A DNA stretch of 64,000 nucleotides, taken from positions 62,001-126,000 of the forward strand of contig NZ_PQVF01000010.1 in the NCBI RefSeq assembly GCF_002920915.1, read 5' to 3'. Origin of the DNA: Solitalea longa. GTDB lineage: Bacteria; Bacteroidota; Bacteroidia; Sphingobacteriales; Sphingobacteriaceae. Shown here piece by piece: positions 62,773 to 64,000 of this stretch. The notes beneath the pieces were generated by a model. That model worked only from the letters and a program-made list of their open reading frames with translations. It was not told where the DNA came from and made no database searches. Both the position numbers and the translations under genes were made by a program. Every line of letters starts with the position of its first letter. Position 1 is the stretch's first letter.

Positions 62773-64000
62773 ATGGATAGCAATAACAAAACATACTGGA
62801 AAGGTTTAGAGGAGTTGAATCCAACTCCTGAGTTTGAAGCTTTACAGAAAAGAGAATTTGCTGAAGACTTACCAATTGAAGAGATCCTGTCAGGCAAGGC
62901 AAACGATAGTTCTGTAATGCCTCGCCGCGATTTCTTGAAATCACTTGGTTTTGGCGTTGGGGCAGTAGCGTTAGCTGCTTGTAATAAAACTCCGGTTAAC
63001 AAAGCGATTCCTTACCTGATCAAGCCTGAGGAGATTACTCCGGGTATCCCTAACTATTATACCGGCGTTTCAAAAGACGGTTATGGTATTTTAGTGAAAA
63101 CCCGTGAAGGTCGTCCTATTAAGATTGAAGGAAATCCTAGCTGTCCTATTGCTCAGGGCGGTGTGGATGCAGCCGGACATGCTTCGGTGATCGATCTTTA
63201 TGATTCTACTAAATTACAATCTCCTTTATTAAAAGGTGCCGCTTCTTCATGGGAAGATGTGGATGCCTTTGTGAAAGAGGAGTTAACTAAGGTGAACGCC
63301 AGCGGTAAAAAGATTGTTCTTTTAACCGATTCAATCAACAGCCCATCTACAAATGCGGCGATTGCTGACTTCATCAAAGCATACCCAACTGCAGTACAAG
63401 TTACTTATGATGCAGTTTCTTACTCTGGTATTATCAATGCCAACAAAAACAGTTTTGATAAAGCCGTAGTTCCTAGCTACAAATTCGACAATGCTGAGTT
63501 GATCGTAAGTTTTGGTGCCGATTTCTTAGGTACCTGGATCTCTCCAGTTGAATTTGCTGCTCAATACGCTTCAAAACGTAATGCTAGGCATTTAAAAGAA
63601 ACTAAATCAATGTCACGTCACATTCAGTTCGAAACTGAAATGTCATTGACAGGTTCTAATGCTGATGTTCGTATTCCTGTACGTCCATCACAATCTGGTT
63701 TAGCGCTTATCGGTTTATATAATAGTGTTGCAAAATTAGCAGGAGCACAAACGTTCAGCGTTGAAACTCCAGAGTTTGCAGGTAATATTATTGCCAAAAC
63801 AGCTAAAGAACTTTGGGAGAAAAAAGGTAAATCATTAGTTGTTGCAGGTTCTAACGATGTTTCTGTTCAGATCTTGGTTAATGCAATCAATGCTTTATTA
63901 ACTAACTACGGTTCTACTATCGATTTAGATAATGCTAGTCAACAATACAAAGGCAACGATGCTGAAGTGGTTGAGCTGGTAAATGAGATGAATCGTGGTA
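62773..64000 (+). CDS. actB: Alternative complex III ActB, TAT-variant molybdopterin oxidoreductase family, 3' end outside
   Basis: The gene starts at ATG 62773, 25 nt after actA, and runs out of the window with no stop. The 409 visible residues include a twin-arginine-like segment (RRDFLKSLGFGVGAVALAAC at 51-70) and a molybdopterin-oxidoreductase-like fold (GILVKTREGRPIKIEGNP). In this family the molybdenum site is usually lost, and iron-sulfur clusters lie in the C-terminal part, which is not visible. It is the large periplasmic subunit of the complex. Confidence 0.93.
   Translation, partial: MDSNNKTYWKGLEELNPTPEFEALQKREFAEDLPIEEILSGKANDSSVMPRRDFLKSLGFGVGAVALAACNKTPVNKAIPYLIKPEEITPGIPNYYTGVSKDGYGILVKTREGRPIKIEGNPSCPIAQGGVDAAGHASVIDLYDSTKLQSPLLKGAASSWEDVDAFVKEELTKVNASGKKIVLLTDSINSPSTNAAIADFIKAYPTAVQVTYDAVSYSGIINANKNSFDKAVVPSYKFDNAELIVSFGADFLGTWISPVEFAAQYASKRNARHLKETKSMSRHIQFETEMSLTGSNADVRIPVRPSQSGLALIGLYNSVAKLAGAQTFSVETPEFAGNIIAKTAKELWEKKGKSLVVAGSNDVSVQILVNAINALLTNYGSTIDLDNASQQYKGNDAEVVELVNEMNRG

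Overview
The window is chromosomal DNA from a member of the Bacteroidota, most like the Sphingobacteriia (Pedobacter/Solitalea relatives). The basis is gene content and signals: a SusC/SusD pair, alternative complex III (act) genes, an IPExxxVDY-family protein next to acpP-fabF-rnc, many Cys-anchored lipoproteins, almost no Shine-Dalgarno sequences, and Bacteroidota-type promoters (-33 TTTG, -7 TAnnTTTG). Base composition looks uniformly AT-rich. I see no phage, insertion sequence or CRISPR array. This is inference from the sequence, not a database match.

Layout. 1-3.4 kb: the 3' part of a long amidohydrolase and a second, metal-ligand-free amidohydrolase paralogue. 3.6-3.9 kb: a very unusual minus-strand tRNA gene with its own promoter and terminator, divergent from an Lrp/AsnC regulator. 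4.4-16.9 kb: small lipoprotein, macro-domain hydrolase, CPBP protease, pyruvate dehydrogenase beta subunit, UvrD-like helicase-nuclease, thioredoxin-like protein, GH3 glycosidase, two beta-barrel proteins and a Cys-rich lipoprotein. 16.9-29.3 kb: housekeeping block with B12-dependent ribonucleotide reductase, pyruvate kinase, acpP-fabF-rnc, plsC-like acyltransferase, a DMT transporter and yicC-gmk-nadD. 29.3-42.5 kb (mostly minus): DUF1835 protein, two tandem glucosaminidase-LysM proteins, O-methyltransferase, M16 peptidase, hpt (plus), three related lipoproteins, a subtilase, mfd and an orphan parA. 42.5-54.6 kb: a duplicated sdaA tail, sdaA, a small Cys-tailed protein with a membrane-protein partner, Nif3, a zinc-ribbon protein, a TPR protein, prfB with a programmed frameshift, a SirB1-like protein, a methyltransferase, a ThrE-like exporter and an Omp85-type barrel. 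55-64 kb: SusC-SusD-lipoprotein operon, a deoxyhypusine-synthase-family enzyme with its catalytic lysine, and the start of the act respiratory operon (actA, actB).

How the genes work together. acpP and fabF are the carrier and elongation enzyme of fatty acid synthesis, and the nearby acyltransferase uses such chains for phospholipids. gmk, hpt and the reductase serve nucleotide supply. prfB and rnc act in translation and RNA processing. The SusCD operon imports an unidentified nutrient. ActA/ActB begin a quinol-oxidising complex III replacement.

Most notable. (1) A 113-nt class II tRNA with anticodon GUC, G73 and other AspRS-type identity positions, but a Leu-like body and a 44-nt structured variable arm. 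(2) A long hairpin just before rnc, a candidate RNase III autoregulation site. (3) A 140-bp-period duplication carrying a decayed copy of the sdaA 3' end. (4) Repeated 3' UTR hairpins in a lipoprotein array. (5) A two-gene unit of a Cys-tailed small protein and a membrane protein of unknown function.
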